The notes below the pieces were generated by a model, which did not search any database, was not told the DNA's origin, and was given only the letters and a program-made list of their open reading frames with translations. A program made the position numbers and the translations under genes. 64,000 nt of DNA, taken from assembly GCF_008639165.1 (NCBI RefSeq), contig NZ_CP029197.1, positions 6,638,001 through 6,702,000 on the forward strand, read 5' to 3'. Below are positions 7,777 to 16,017 of this stretch, in pieces. This DNA is from Streptomyces venezuelae ATCC 10712 (lineage in GTDB: Bacteria > Actinomycetota > Actinomycetes > Streptomycetales > Streptomycetaceae). Positions within the stretch are counted from its first letter, which is position 1, and every line of letters starts with the position of its first letter.

Positions 7777-9399
7777 TCAGCCGATCAGCTGCTCGTACGC
7801 GGGGAGGGTCAGGAAGTCGGCGTAGTCGGCGTCGAGGGAGACGTGCAGGAGCAGGTCGTGGGCCTGCTGCCACTTGCCGGCCGCGAAGGCCTCCTCGCCG
7901 ATCTCCGCGCGGATCGCGGCCAGTTCCTCGGCGGCGACCTCGCGGGCCAGTTCCGGGGTGGCGGTCTTGCCGTTCTCGAAGACGACACCGGCGTTGATCC
8001 ACTGCCAGATCTGCGAGCGCGAGATCTCGGCGGTGGCGGCGTCCTCCATCAGGTTGAAGATGGCGACGGCGCCGAGGCCGCGCAGCCACGCCTCGATGTA
8101 GCGGATGCCGACCTGCACGGCGCTGACCAGGCCCGCGTAGGTGGGCTCGGCGTCCAGCGAGTCGATGGCGATCAGGTCGCCGGGCGCGACGGAGACGTCC
8201 TCGCGGAGCCGGTCCTTCTGGTTCGGCTTCGCGCCGAGGACGGCGTCGAAGGAGGCCATCGCGATCGGCACCAGGTCGGGGTGGGCGACCCAGGAACCGT
8301 CGAAGCCGTCGCCGGCCTCACGGTCCTTGTCGGCCTTGACCTTCTCGAACGCGACCTTGTTGACCTCGGCGTCCTTGCGGGACGGGATGAAGGCCGCCAT
8401 GCCGCCGATCGCGTGGGCACCGCGCTTGTGGCAGGTGCGCACGAGGAGTTCGGTGTACGCGCGCATGAACGGGGCCGTCATCGTGACCGCGTTGCGGTCC
8501 GGCAGGACGAACTTCTGCCCGCCGTCACGGAAGTTCTTGACGATGGAGAACAGGTAGTCCCAGCGGCCCGCGTTCAACCCGGCGGCGTGGTCGCGGAGTT
8601 CGTAGAGGATCTCCTCCATCTCGTACGCGGCCGTGATGGTCTCGATGAGGACCGTGGCGCGGACGGTGCCCTGCGGGATGCCGACGTAGTCCTGGGCGAA
8701 GACGAAGATCTCGTTCCAGAGGCGGGCCTCCAGGTGCGACTCGGTCTTCGGCAGGTAGAAGTACGGGCCCTTGCCGAGGTCGATCAGACGCTGGGCGTTG
8801 TGGAAGAAGTACAGGCCGAAGTCGACGAGCGCACCCGGCACCGGCCGGCCGTCGAAGGTCAGGTGACGCTCCTCCAGGTGCCAGCCGCGCGGCCGCATGA
8901 CGACCGTGGCCAGCTCCTCGGCCGGCTTGAGGGCGTACGACTTGCCCGAGCGCGGGTCCGTGAAGTCGATCTTCCGGGCGTACGCGTCGATCAGATTGAG
9001 CTGCCCCAGGACCACGTTCTCCCAGGTCGGCGCGGAGGCGTCCTCGAAGTCCGCGAGCCAGACCTTCGCGCCGGAGTTGAGCGCGTTGATCGTCATCTTG
9101 CGGTCGGTCGGGCCGGTGATCTCGACGCGGCGGTCGTTCAGGGCCGCCGGGGCGGGCGCGACCTCCCAGGAGTCGTCGGCGCGGATCGCCGCCGTCTCCG
9201 GCAGGAAGTCCAGGGTGGAGGTACGGGCGATCTCGGCGCGACGCTCCTGGCGGCGGGCGAGGAGCTCGTCCCGGCGCGGGGTGAACCGCCGGTGCAGTTC
9301 GGCGACGAAGGCCAGGGCGGCCTCGGTGAGCACCTCTTCCTGGCGCGGCAGGGGCTCGGCATCGACGACGGCCAGGGGGGACGGCGCTGGTGCGGACAT
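7777..9399 (-). CDS. aceB: Malate synthase A
   Basis: A 540-aa cytosolic enzyme that condenses glyoxylate with acetyl-CoA to malate. The length matches isoform A. Conserved blocks seen are MTINALNSGAKVWLADFEDA (active-site acid region), MRPRGWHLEERHL with the catalytic arginine, and IGGMAAFIPSRKD. It starts at ATG 9399 with a GGAAG site just upstream. In Streptomyces this isoform sits in the allantoin locus and disposes of the glyoxylate released from ureidoglycolate, and the same grouping is seen here (regulator, allantoinase and allantoicase at 14.9-18.5 kb). No isocitrate lyase gene is nearby. Its promoter carries sites shared with the allantoin genes. Confidence 0.95.
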   Translation of the reverse strand: MSAPAPSPLAVVDAEPLPRQEEVLTEAALAFVAELHRRFTPRRDELLARRQERRAEIARTSTLDFLPETAAIRADDSWEVAPAPAALNDRRVEITGPTDRKMTINALNSGAKVWLADFEDASAPTWENVVLGQLNLIDAYARKIDFTDPRSGKSYALKPAEELATVVMRPRGWHLEERHLTFDGRPVPGALVDFGLYFFHNAQRLIDLGKGPYFYLPKTESHLEARLWNEIFVFAQDYVGIPQGTVRATVLIETITAAYEMEEILYELRDHAAGLNAGRWDYLFSIVKNFRDGGQKFVLPDRNAVTMTAPFMRAYTELLVRTCHKRGAHAIGGMAAFIPSRKDAEVNKVAFEKVKADKDREAGDGFDGSWVAHPDLVPIAMASFDAVLGAKPNQKDRLREDVSVAPGDLIAIDSLDAEPTYAGLVSAVQVGIRYIEAWLRGLGAVAIFNLMEDAATAEISRSQIWQWINAGVVFENGKTATPELAREVAAEELAAIRAEIGEEAFAAGKWQQAHDLLLHVSLDADYADFLTLPAYEQLIG

Positions 9400-9536
9400 G
9401 AACTGTCACTTCCTTCAGCGGACTTCACGGGCGGTGCCACACGGCCGCCGGGCGTCGCGGGACGGCACGGAGTGCCGCAGGCGCCGAGATACGGCCGCAA
9501 GCGCCTTCTGAACGAGCAGGCGCTTCTGAACAGTGG

Positions 9537-9565
9537 ATACTAGTTTCCTCATGGTGGAAGTTCAA
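9537..9565 (-). promoter_or_regulatory. Malate synthase promoter (-35/-10)
   Basis: Read on the minus strand, TTGAAC (9560-9565) and TAGTAT (9537-9542) are separated by exactly 17 bp, a near-consensus vegetative promoter about 140 bp before the malate synthase start. The leader also holds a direct repeat CTTCTGAAC at 9505-9513 and 9523-9531. Confidence 0.65.
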
Positions 9566-9577
9566 TGGTTTGTTGAT
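9543..9577. promoter_or_regulatory. Two operator-like sites overlapping the malate synthase promoter
   Basis: Site A is GTTTCC-N6-TGGAAG at 9543-9560, covering the spacer between -10 and -35. Site B is TTCAATGGTTTGTTGAT at 9561-9577, abutting and overlapping the -35. Both have counterparts in the regulator/allantoinase gap (15874-15892 and 15968-15984). The placement fits repression by the AllR-like IclR protein. Binding is inferred, not shown. Confidence 0.6.
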
Positions 9578-9625
9578 GTCGAGATTCTCCGGATCGACAG
9601 ACCATGGCGCTGGGTGCCACGCCCT

Positions 9626-10252
9626 TCACTCCAAGTGCGCCAGATCCGCCTCCGTGTCGATGTCGTAGGGCTCGGCCACATCCGAGCAGTCCACCGGCGT
9701 GATCGCATCCCGGTGCGCCGCCAGATAGTCCCGTGCGCCCCGGTCGCCCACCGCGAGCTCCGCGATCCCCGCCCAGTGCGCCGCCCCGAACAGCACCGGA
9801 TGGCCCCGCACCCCGTCGTACGACGCCGCCGCCAGCGCGTCCCGCGACCCGTACGCCGCCCGGACCCGGCCCACCGCCTCCGCCCCGATCCCCGGCTGGT
9901 CCACCAGCAGGACGAGCGCCGCGTCCACCCCGCGTGGATCGGCGGCCAGCGAGCCGAGCCCCGCCCGCAGCGAGGAGCCCATGCCCTCGGCCCACGCCGG
10001 GTTGTCCACCAGGACGCACCCCGGCAGCTCGGCCCGCTCCCGTACGAGCTCGGCCGAGGCGCCCAGGACCACGTGCACCACCTCGCAGCCGGCCGCGCGC
10101 AGCACCCCCACCGCGTGCTCGACCAAGGGCCGGCCGCGGTGGGACAGGAGGGCCTTGGGGCGCCCCCCGAGCCGCCGCCCGCCCCCGGCGGCGAGCAGCA
10201 GACCCGCGACGACGGGAGTACGGACATCGGTTCGATCGCGCGCTGTTGTCAT
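9626..10252 (-). CDS. MocA-like NTP transferase (molybdenum cofactor cytidylyltransferase family)
   Basis: A roughly 208-aa protein with the nucleotide-binding opening VAGLLLAAGGGRRLGGRPKA (G-rich loop plus lysine), the central ALVLLVDQPGI (metal-binding Asp) and HPVLFGAAHW, as in the MobA/MocA family. MocA attaches CMP to molybdopterin for xanthine dehydrogenase-type enzymes, so a role in purine oxidation would fit the neighbourhood, but no xanthine dehydrogenase gene is in the window. The start is uncertain: ATG 10252, 10270 or 10285 are possible, and none has a strong ribosome site. The C-terminal YDIDTEADLAHLE is also typical of the family. It could act on a different substrate. Confidence 0.8.
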   Translation of the reverse strand: MTTARDRTDVRTPVVAGLLLAAGGGRRLGGRPKALLSHRGRPLVEHAVGVLRAAGCEVVHVVLGASAELVRERAELPGCVLVDNPAWAEGMGSSLRAGLGSLAADPRGVDAALVLLVDQPGIGAEAVGRVRAAYGSRDALAAASYDGVRGHPVLFGAAHWAGIAELAVGDRGARDYLAAHRDAITPVDCSDVAEPYDIDTEADLAHLE

Positions 10253-10438
10253 GAGGACTGCATACCTCATCAGGCGGAATGACACGGTCGCCTGAATTCC
10301 GGCGGAGGGGGGTGGCGCGTCGGGGTGGCGAAGGAGTTAACTGACCCGCGACCCCCGGCGCCGGCCACCGCTCGACGGGCCGCTCGGAGTGTTCGGAGTG
10401 TGGAGTTCTGCGCACAGAGTCGTGCGAGGGGGAGAACC

Positions 10439-10774
10439 ATGTTGCGAAGCGTGGGGCAGAGGCGAGTGACCGGCGAGGGCGTGGACCCCAGGGTGGCCGA
10501 ACTGCGGTCCGCCGTGTCCCGGCTCCGCCGCGAACTGGCCGCCCACCGCGTGGAGTTCACCGACCGGGGCATCGCCGAGGACGAACTCGCCGCGCTCGAC
10601 GCGATGGCCCTCAGCGGCGCCCCGGAGGTACGACGGCTGCGCCGCTCGCTGCTCCTCGTCGCGGGCTCGGTCGGCTCCGTCAGCGCACTCGCGGAGGGCC
10701 TCGCGGACGTCCGCCGAGCGGTGGAACTCTTCGGGCCGCCGCCTCCGCCTCCGCCGGCGGGGCAGGGGGCCTGA
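10439..10774 (+). CDS. Small hypothetical protein (DUF5955-like)
   Basis: A 111-aa protein that starts at ATG 10439 after a GAGGGGGAG site. It is helical (DPRVAELRSAVSRLRRELAA) and ends in a proline run. It resembles the small Streptomyces DUF5955 family by its opening MLRSVGQRRVTG and its layout, from memory. No function is known. There is no signal peptide or membrane segment. It is monocistronic and converges on the response regulator gene. Confidence 0.7.
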   Translation: MLRSVGQRRVTGEGVDPRVAELRSAVSRLRRELAAHRVEFTDRGIAEDELAALDAMALSGAPEVRRLRRSLLLVAGSVGSVSALAEGLADVRRAVELFGPPPPPPPAGQGA

Positions 10775-10818
10775 CGCGGCGGACGGTCCGGCGAGACCGT
10801 CGGCCGTCGGCGGAGTGG

Positions 10819-11445
10819 TCAGCGCCTGATCAGGCGGCGGGCCGTCGCGGCCGCCACCGCCGCCGTACGCGAGTCGACGCCCAGCTTCGCGAACACGTGC
10901 ACCAGATGGGACTTCACCGTCGCCTGGCTCAGGAACAGCACCTTGCTGATCTGCTGGTTCGACAGGCCCTCACCGACCAGCTGGAGCACCTCAAGCTCGC
11001 GCCGGGTCAGCGCCTCCGCCGGCGTCCGCATCCGGTCCATCAGCCGGTGCGCCACCGCCGGGGCGAGCGCCGACTGACCGGCGGCGGCGGTCCGGACGGC
11101 CGCCGCCAGCTCCTCCGGGGGAGCGTCCTTGAGGAGGTAGCCGGAGGCCCCCGCCTCCACCGCCGCCAGGATGTCCGCGTCCGTGTCGTACGTCGTCAGG
11201 ACGAGCACCTTCGGCCCGCCGGGCGCGGCGGTGATCGCCGCCGTCGCCTCCGAGCCGTGCATCCCGGAACCGAACTGAAGGTCCATCAGGACCACGTCCA
11301 CGCCCCCGGCGGCGGCCAGCTCCACCGCGCGCTCGGCGGTGGCCGCCTCCGCGACGACGGTGAAGTCCGCCTCGGTGTCGAGGACCGCGCGCAGACCCGC
11401 CCGTACCACCGGGTGGTCGTCGGCCAGGAGAAGGCGGATGGTCAT
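10819..11445 (-). CDS. NarL/LuxR-type response regulator
   Basis: A 208-aa cytosolic DNA-binding protein. The receiver domain (1-120) has the acidic pair DD at 9-10, phosphoacceptor Asp55 (VVLMDLQF), and the lysine in GYLLKDAPP. A LuxR-type helix-turn-helix follows: TRRELEVLQLVGEGLSNQQI and LSQATVKSHLVHVFAKLGV. The start is either ATG 11445 or GTG 11454; the latter overlaps the kinase stop (GTGA), so translation is coupled. Its partner is the histidine kinase directly upstream. The likely targets are the repeated sites at 12728-12806 in front of the ABC exporter genes. Confidence 0.93.
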   Translation of the reverse strand: MTIRLLLADDHPVVRAGLRAVLDTEADFTVVAEAATAERAVELAAAGGVDVVLMDLQFGSGMHGSEATAAITAAPGGPKVLVLTTYDTDADILAAVEAGASGYLLKDAPPEELAAAVRTAAAGQSALAPAVAHRLMDRMRTPAEALTRRELEVLQLVGEGLSNQQISKVLFLSQATVKSHLVHVFAKLGVDSRTAAVAAATARRLIRR

Positions 11446-11450
11446 GCTCT

Positions 11451-12689
11451 TCACGCTCCGGCGGGGAGGGGGAGGGAGACGGCGACGGCGGTGCCCTGGC
11501 CGGGGGCGGACTCGACGGTGAACGTGCCGCCCAGCGACTCCGCGCGCGAACGCATCGCCGGAAGCCCGAAACCGCCGTCGGAGGACGGCCGGACGGCGCC
11601 CGGATCGAACCCCGCGCCGTCGTCGACCACGTCCAGGGTCACCGAGGCGTCCATGAACGACAGGGTGATCTCCGCCCGCGCGGCCGCCGCGTGCCGCACG
11701 GTGTTGGCGAGCGCCGACTGCGCGATCCGCAGCAGCGCCACTTCGTAGGGGGTCGGCAGCTCGACCGGCGTCCCGCTCACCGAGAACCGCACCCGGGGCC
11801 CGGCACCGGGCCGACGCGCCCCGGCACCGGCTTGCGGCTCGTGGGCCCCGGCACCTGCTCGCGATTCGTGGGCGTCCCCGGCATCCGCTCCCGGTTCGCA
11901 CAGGCGTTCCAGGGCCGCCGCGAGGGAACCGTGTTCCAGGTCAGGGGGTGTCAGGGCACGTACGAAGCGCCTCGCCTCCGCCAGGTTGTCCTGGGCGGCC
12001 CGCCGGGCGCCGTCGATGTGACCCGCGGCCGGCGAACCCGGCGGCAGGGCGCGCTCGGCCGCCCGCAGCAGCAGCTGGATCGACGACAGGCCCTGGGCGA
12101 GCGTGTCGTGGATCTCGCGCGCGAGCCGCTCCCGCTCGGCGAGCGTTCCCGCGTGCCGCTCCGCCGCCGCCAGCTCGGCCCGCGTCGCGATCAGCTCCTC
12201 GATCAGCCGGCGCCGCCGCTCGCTCTCCCGGTACAGCGCCTGGTAGCCGAGGACCGTGGCCACCGCGACGGCCGCGCCGAGCAGCGGCCCGATGAAGACG
12301 CCCGGGTTGAGCGGGGCGCCGTGCCCCACGTACGAGAGGATCGCCGCGACCGCCGTCAGGACGACCACCGGCACCGATCGGCGGACCGGCAGCAGGTGTA
12401 GCTGGAGGAAGTAGAGCGGGAAGGCCACCCAGAGCGCCTCGGGGGTGAGGCAGAGCAGCGCGACCCAGGACGCGCCGAGGACGGCCAGCCACACCGCGGC
12501 GGCCCGCTGCGAGCTCCGTACCGACGGGAGGTACGACCCTGCCGCGTAGACCGCGCCGGTCACCCCCGCGAGCACCGTTCCGGCCGCCGAGTCCGCCCGT
12601 ACCGCCGCGAGCACGAGCAGCCCCGCCATCAGCAGGTGCAGACAGAGGCGCAGTGCGCGCAGGGCGGGGGTGAGGGAGCGGGGATCCAT
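11451..12689 (-). CDS. Sensor histidine kinase (HisKA_3 family)
   Basis: A 412-aa membrane kinase. Start ATG 12689 follows GGGGGG. Several N-terminal membrane helices (about residues 10-150) precede the dimerisation motif REIHDTLAQGLSSIQ with phosphoacceptor His194. The ATPase domain has the N box (ANTVRHAAA), DDGAGFDP and GFGLPAMRSR. An odd feature is a linker between the two domains made of about 9-residue alanine/glycine units (AGDAHESR, AGAGAHEPQ, AGAGARRPG), encoded by a degenerate nucleotide repeat at about 11815-11905. It pairs with the response regulator and is divergent from an ABC exporter, a frequent drug- or lipid-efflux arrangement. Confidence 0.93.
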   Translation of the reverse strand: MDPRSLTPALRALRLCLHLLMAGLLVLAAVRADSAAGTVLAGVTGAVYAAGSYLPSVRSSQRAAAVWLAVLGASWVALLCLTPEALWVAFPLYFLQLHLLPVRRSVPVVVLTAVAAILSYVGHGAPLNPGVFIGPLLGAAVAVATVLGYQALYRESERRRRLIEELIATRAELAAAERHAGTLAERERLAREIHDTLAQGLSSIQLLLRAAERALPPGSPAAGHIDGARRAAQDNLAEARRFVRALTPPDLEHGSLAAALERLCEPGADAGDAHESRAGAGAHEPQAGAGARRPGAGPRVRFSVSGTPVELPTPYEVALLRIAQSALANTVRHAAAARAEITLSFMDASVTLDVVDDGAGFDPGAVRPSSDGGFGLPAMRSRAESLGGTFTVESAPGQGTAVAVSLPLPAGA

Positions 12690-12727
12690 GGTGCCCCCCA
12701 GCCTAGACAGCGCTGGACAATACGGGC

Positions 12728-12806
12728 TCAACCGAAAGTTTGATTCGGTCTCCACGGCGCTCAGGCTGCCCCCCCGCCCCGCGTCTCGCATCAACCGAAA
12801 GATTGA
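12728..12806. promoter_or_regulatory. Duplicated imperfect palindrome, probable response-regulator sites
   Basis: TCAACCGAAAGTTTGA (12728-12743) and TCAACCGAAAGATTGA (12791-12806) lie in the 176-bp gap between the divergent kinase and permease genes. Their spacing is 63 bp, six helical turns. Each is an imperfect inverted repeat (TCAA ... TTGA). Such sites normally bind the adjacent response regulator; this is inference. Confidence 0.7.
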
Positions 12807-12865
12807 CCGCCGAGCCATCCGTGGCGCGATGCCCGAAAGGCCCCCGGCCGACCACTCTGGTCCGC

Positions 12866-13945
12866 ATGTTCGTGGCATGGAGAGACCTCAGATTCGCCAA
12901 GGGGCGCTTCGCCCTCATGGGCACCGTGATCGTGCTGATCACCCTGCTCGTGGGGCTGCTGTCCGGGCTGACCGCCGGGCTCGCGCGGGAGAACGTCTCC
13001 GCGATCACCGGTCTGCCCGCCGACCGGCTCGCCTTCGCCGCGCCGCCGTCCGGGCAGTCGGTCTCCTTCACCAATTCCACGGTGACGGAGGACCAGTGGC
13101 GCCGGTGGTCGCAGCGGCCCGGTGTCGCCTTCGCCGCGCCGCTCGGCATCCGTACGCTCAACGCCGCCGCCGGGGACCGTACCGCCGCCGTCTCCGCCTT
13201 CGGTACGGAACCGGCGAGCGGGCTCGCCCCCGTCGCCCCCGCCACCGGCAAGGCCGTCCTGTCCGAGTCCGCGGCCGAGGAGCTGGGCGTCGCGCCCGGC
13301 GACGCCGTCCGGCTCGGCCCCCTGGAGCTCACCGTCGCGGCGGTGGCGGGCGACGCCTCGTACAGCCACACGCCGGTGGTGTGGACCTCCCTCGACGACT
13401 GGCAGCGGCTGGGGCACAGCGGCACCACCGCGCCGGAACAGGCCACCGTCATCGCCCTGCGCGGCGGCGAGGGGACGGACTGGGCGGCGGGCGACGCGGC
13501 CGTCGGCACGGAGGCGCGGACCGTCGACGATGCCCTCACCGCCATAGGGTCCTACCAGGCCGAGAACGGCTCCCTACAGCTCATGCGGGGCTTCCTCTTC
13601 GCCATCTCCGCGCTGGTCATAGGAGCCTTCTTCACCGTCTGGACCATCCAGCGCAGCGGCGACGTCGCCGTCCTCAAGGCGCTCGGCGCCTCCACCCCGT
13701 ACCTCCTCAAGGACGCCCTCGGGCAGGCGGTGCTGATGCTCACGGCCGGCACCCTGCTCGGCACGGCGCTCGCCGTCGGCATCGGCGCGCTGGTCAGCGG
13801 CGGGAACGTGCCGTTCGTCCTGGAGCCGCTGACCGTCCTCGGCCCGGCCGCGGTGATCGTCGTACTCGGCGTGCTCGGCGCGGCGCTGTCCATCCGGCGG
13901 ATCACCGCCGTCGATCCTCTGATCGCCCTCGGGAGCGCCCGATGA
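12866..13945 (+). CDS. FtsX/MacB-type ABC transporter permease
   Basis: A 359-aa membrane protein starting at ATG 12866 (MFVAWRDLRFAKGRFALMG). It has one N-terminal helix (about 20-42), a roughly 200-residue extracytoplasmic domain and three C-terminal helices, the topology of the FtsX/MacB permease family. GDVAVLKALGAS is the coupling-helix motif. The stop overlaps the start of the ATPase gene (ATGA at 13942-13945), so the two form a unit that probably exports a hydrophobic or peptide substrate. No MacA-like periplasmic partner is encoded nearby. Control by the divergent two-component system is likely. Confidence 0.9.
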   Translation: MFVAWRDLRFAKGRFALMGTVIVLITLLVGLLSGLTAGLARENVSAITGLPADRLAFAAPPSGQSVSFTNSTVTEDQWRRWSQRPGVAFAAPLGIRTLNAAAGDRTAAVSAFGTEPASGLAPVAPATGKAVLSESAAEELGVAPGDAVRLGPLELTVAAVAGDASYSHTPVVWTSLDDWQRLGHSGTTAPEQATVIALRGGEGTDWAAGDAAVGTEARTVDDALTAIGSYQAENGSLQLMRGFLFAISALVIGAFFTVWTIQRSGDVAVLKALGASTPYLLKDALGQAVLMLTAGTLLGTALAVGIGALVSGGNVPFVLEPLTVLGPAAVIVVLGVLGAALSIRRITAVDPLIALGSAR

Positions 13946-14625
13946 GTCTCGTCCTCGACTCCGTCACCCTCACCTACCCCGACGGGGACGGCCGCCTGAC
14001 CGCCCTCGACGCGGTCTCCCTCACCGTCCCCGCCGGGACCCTCACCGCCGTCGTCGGGCCCTCGGGCTCCGGCAAGTCCAGCCTGCTCGCGGTCGCCGCG
14101 ACCCTCGTGACGCCGGACCGGGGGCGGGTGGTCGTCGCCGGTACGGACACGGCGGCGCTGGACGCGGCGGCGCGGGCGGAGCTGCGGCGGCAGCGGGTCG
14201 GGATCGTCTTCCAGCAGCCCAATCTGCTGCCCTCGCTCACGGCGGCCGAACAGCTCCAGGTGATGGCCCACCTGTCCGGCCGGGCCCCGAAGGCGGCCCG
14301 GCCCCGGGCGATGGAGCTGCTCGACGCGGTGGGCCTCGCGGATCTGGCCGGGCGCCGGCCGCACCAGCTGTCCGGCGGCCAGCGCCAGCGGGTGAACATC
14401 GCGCGGGCCCTGATGAACGAGCCCGCGGTCCTCCTCGTCGACGAGCCGACGAGCGCGCTGGACCACGAGCGGGGGGCGGCGGTGGTGGAGCTGCTGGCAG
14501 GGCTGACGGTGGAGCGGGGGACGGCGACGGTGGTGGTGACGCACGACCGTGCGCATGCGGCGCGGGCGGGGACGGTGGTGGAGGTCGAGGACGGCCGTCT
14601 GACCCCGCAGGGGGCGGCCGTCTGA
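13942..14625 (+). CDS. ABC transporter ATP-binding protein (MacB/LolD type)
   Basis: A 227-aa ATPase that powers the upstream FtsX-like permease. Motifs in order are Walker A GPSGSGKSS, Q-loop FQQPNLLPSL, signature LSGGQRQRVNIARALM, Walker B LLVDEPTSALD and H-loop VVVTHD. The start overlaps the permease stop by four bases. Nothing else follows in the operon. The last residues and the stop codon lie in a 23-bp tandem array (see 14588-14679), so the C-terminus GRLTPQGAAV probably varies between strains. Confidence 0.95.
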   Translation: MSLVLDSVTLTYPDGDGRLTALDAVSLTVPAGTLTAVVGPSGSGKSSLLAVAATLVTPDRGRVVVAGTDTAALDAAARAELRRQRVGIVFQQPNLLPSLTAAEQLQVMAHLSGRAPKAARPRAMELLDAVGLADLAGRRPHQLSGGQRQRVNIARALMNEPAVLLVDEPTSALDHERGAAVVELLAGLTVERGTATVVVTHDRAHAARAGTVVEVEDGRLTPQGAAV

Positions 14626-14679
14626 CCTCGCACGGGGCAGGGGTCTGAGCCCACACGGGGCGGCCGTCTGACCCCGCAG
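14588..14679. repeat. 23-bp tandem array spanning the stop of the ABC ATPase gene
   Basis: Four units with an exact 23-bp period lie at 14588-14610, 14611-14633, 14634-14656 and 14657-14679; a shortened fifth follows. Each contains GTCTGA. In the second unit that TGA (14623-14625) is the gene's stop. Units 2 and 4 are nearly identical, and unit 3 is more diverged. Confidence 0.85.
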
Positions 14680-14730
14680 CGGGCGGGGGCTGACTCCACC
14701 TCACGCACGCAACCTCACGCACGCGCGTAC

Positions 14731-14782
14731 GGGCTGCCGCGGCGGGCGGCCGGGCCCGGGCCCGCGCCCCCTGCGGCAGCCC
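14731..14782. terminator. Long GC-rich hairpin between convergent genes
   Basis: Outer arms GGGCTGCCGC (14731-14740) and GCGGCAGCCC (14773-14782) pair perfectly, and the interior (GCGGGC ... GCCCGC) can pair further. It lies between the ABC ATPase (plus) and the IclR regulator (minus), so it can serve both. The remainder of the gap to 14884 is GC-rich and shows no gene. Confidence 0.7.
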
Positions 14783-14884
14783 CTCGTGGTCGGGACCTGC
14801 GGCGTGGCGCGGCCGCGCGACCGACTCGCCCCGCGGGCCCAGCCCCGCGGCGACCGCCAGGGCCCGCGGCCCGTCTCGGTGGGC

Positions 14885-15691
14885 TTACGCCCCGCCGTTG
14901 CCCGACGTGTTCGCCAGGGCCGCCGACAGTTCGCGGGCCACCTGCTGCAGGATCGGGACGATCTTCTCGGTGGCCGCTTCCGTCACACGGCCCGCCGGGC
15001 CCGAGATCGAGATGGCGGCTGCCGTGGGGGAGTCCGGGACGGAGACCGCGAGGCAGCGGACTCCTATCTCCTGCTCGTTGTCGTCGACCGCGTATCCCGT
15101 CTCGCGGACCGCGACCAGCGCGTCCAGGAAGCCGTCCGGCGTGGTGATGGTCTTCTCCGTCGCGGCCGGCATGCCGGTGCGGGCGAGCAGCGCCCGGACC
15201 TCCTCCGCCGGGGTGTGGGCGAGCAGCGCCTTGCCCACACCGGTGGAGTGCGGCAGCACCCGCCGGCCGACCTCGGTGAACATGCGCATCGAGTGCTTGG
15301 ACGGCACCTGCGCCACGTACACGATCTCGTCGCCGTCGAGCAGCGCCATGTTGGCCGTCTCGCCGGTCTCCTCCACCAGCCGCGCCAGGTACGGGCGGGC
15401 CCAGGTGCCGAGGAGCCGGGAGGCGGATTCGCCGAGCCGGATGAGCCGGGGGCCGAGCGCGTACCGCCGGTTGGGCTGCTGGCGCACGTACCCGCAGGCG
15501 ACGAGGGTGCGCATCAGGCGGTGGATGGTGGGGAGCGGGAGTCCGCTGCTGGCGGAGAGCTCGCTCAGCCCGACCTCGCCCCCGGCGTCGGCCATCCGCT
15601 CCAGGAGGTCGAAGGCACGCTCAAGGGACTGGACGCCCCCGCTCGCGGCGGGCTTGGCGGCGTCGGTGGTGCTGGCGCTGGACGTCGGCAC
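14885..15691 (-). CDS. allR: IclR-family regulator, AllR-like repressor of allantoin genes
   Basis: A 268-aa regulator. I chose GTG 15691 (VPTSSASTTDAAK) because AAAGGA lies 8-13 bases upstream. The N-terminal winged helix (about 20-85) includes LSELSASSGLPLPTIHRLMR. The C-terminal effector domain has RMFTEVGRRVLPHSTGVGKA and IGVRCLAVSVPD, typical of IclR proteins. It is divergent from allantoinase, the same arrangement as allR in Streptomyces coelicolor, where AllR represses allantoin and malate synthase genes and is released by allantoate-pathway metabolites such as glyoxylate. The palindromes in the intergenic region are the likely operators. The gene name is assigned by context and family. 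Confidence 0.85.
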   Translation of the reverse strand: MPTSSASTTDAAKPAASGGVQSLERAFDLLERMADAGGEVGLSELSASSGLPLPTIHRLMRTLVACGYVRQQPNRRYALGPRLIRLGESASRLLGTWARPYLARLVEETGETANMALLDGDEIVYVAQVPSKHSMRMFTEVGRRVLPHSTGVGKALLAHTPAEEVRALLARTGMPAATEKTITTPDGFLDALVAVRETGYAVDDNEQEIGVRCLAVSVPDSPTAAAISISGPAGRVTEAATEKIVPILQQVARELSAALANTSGNGGA

Positions 15692-15873
15692 GTCAACGGT
15701 CCTTTCGAGGCAGGCGGGCAAGGCTGCAGCCTACCGGCCCATCGGCCGGGGCACACGGTCCCGGTGTCGGCGTCAGGGCCGGTCAGGGCGTGTTTGTCCG
15801 GTGTCGGCGACGGCCCGGGGCGGTCCGGGTCCACCCCGCATGTGCGGAGCTACGTTCTACTGTACGGAATCCT

Positions 15874-15892
15874 GTTTCCACTTTGTGGAAAC
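15874..15892. promoter_or_regulatory. Perfect palindrome GTTTCCAC-N3-GTGGAAAC
   Basis: GTTTCCACTTTGTGGAAAC has perfect 8-bp arms around a TTT centre. It is in the 326-bp gap between the IclR regulator and allantoinase. The same half-site layout (GTTTCC-N6-TGGAA) recurs in the malate synthase promoter at 9543-9560. Symmetry, size and position fit an IclR-dimer operator. Confidence 0.75.
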
Positions 15893-15937
15893 GTCCAAGC
15901 CGGGTTCGCCGGTGCCCGATCCTGGAATTGTGCCCTT

Positions 15938-15984
15938 GACGACATGTCGTCCGGAAGTGAAGACTCCTTCAACAGTTCGTTGAA
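15938..15984. promoter_or_regulatory. Second and third palindromes upstream of allantoinase
   Basis: GACGACATGTCGTC (15938-15951) is a perfect 14-bp palindrome. TTCAACAGTTCGTTGAA (15968-15984) has 6-bp arms and matches TTCAATGGTTTGTTGAT before malate synthase (13 of 17 positions). TTGACG at 15936-15941 could be a -35, but no good -10 is visible. The allantoinase ribosome site AAGAAGGGG starts about 17 bases before its GTG. Confidence 0.6.
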
Positions 15985-16017
15985 TTTCTTCGTGAAGCAC
16001 TGGAAGAAGGGGTACGG

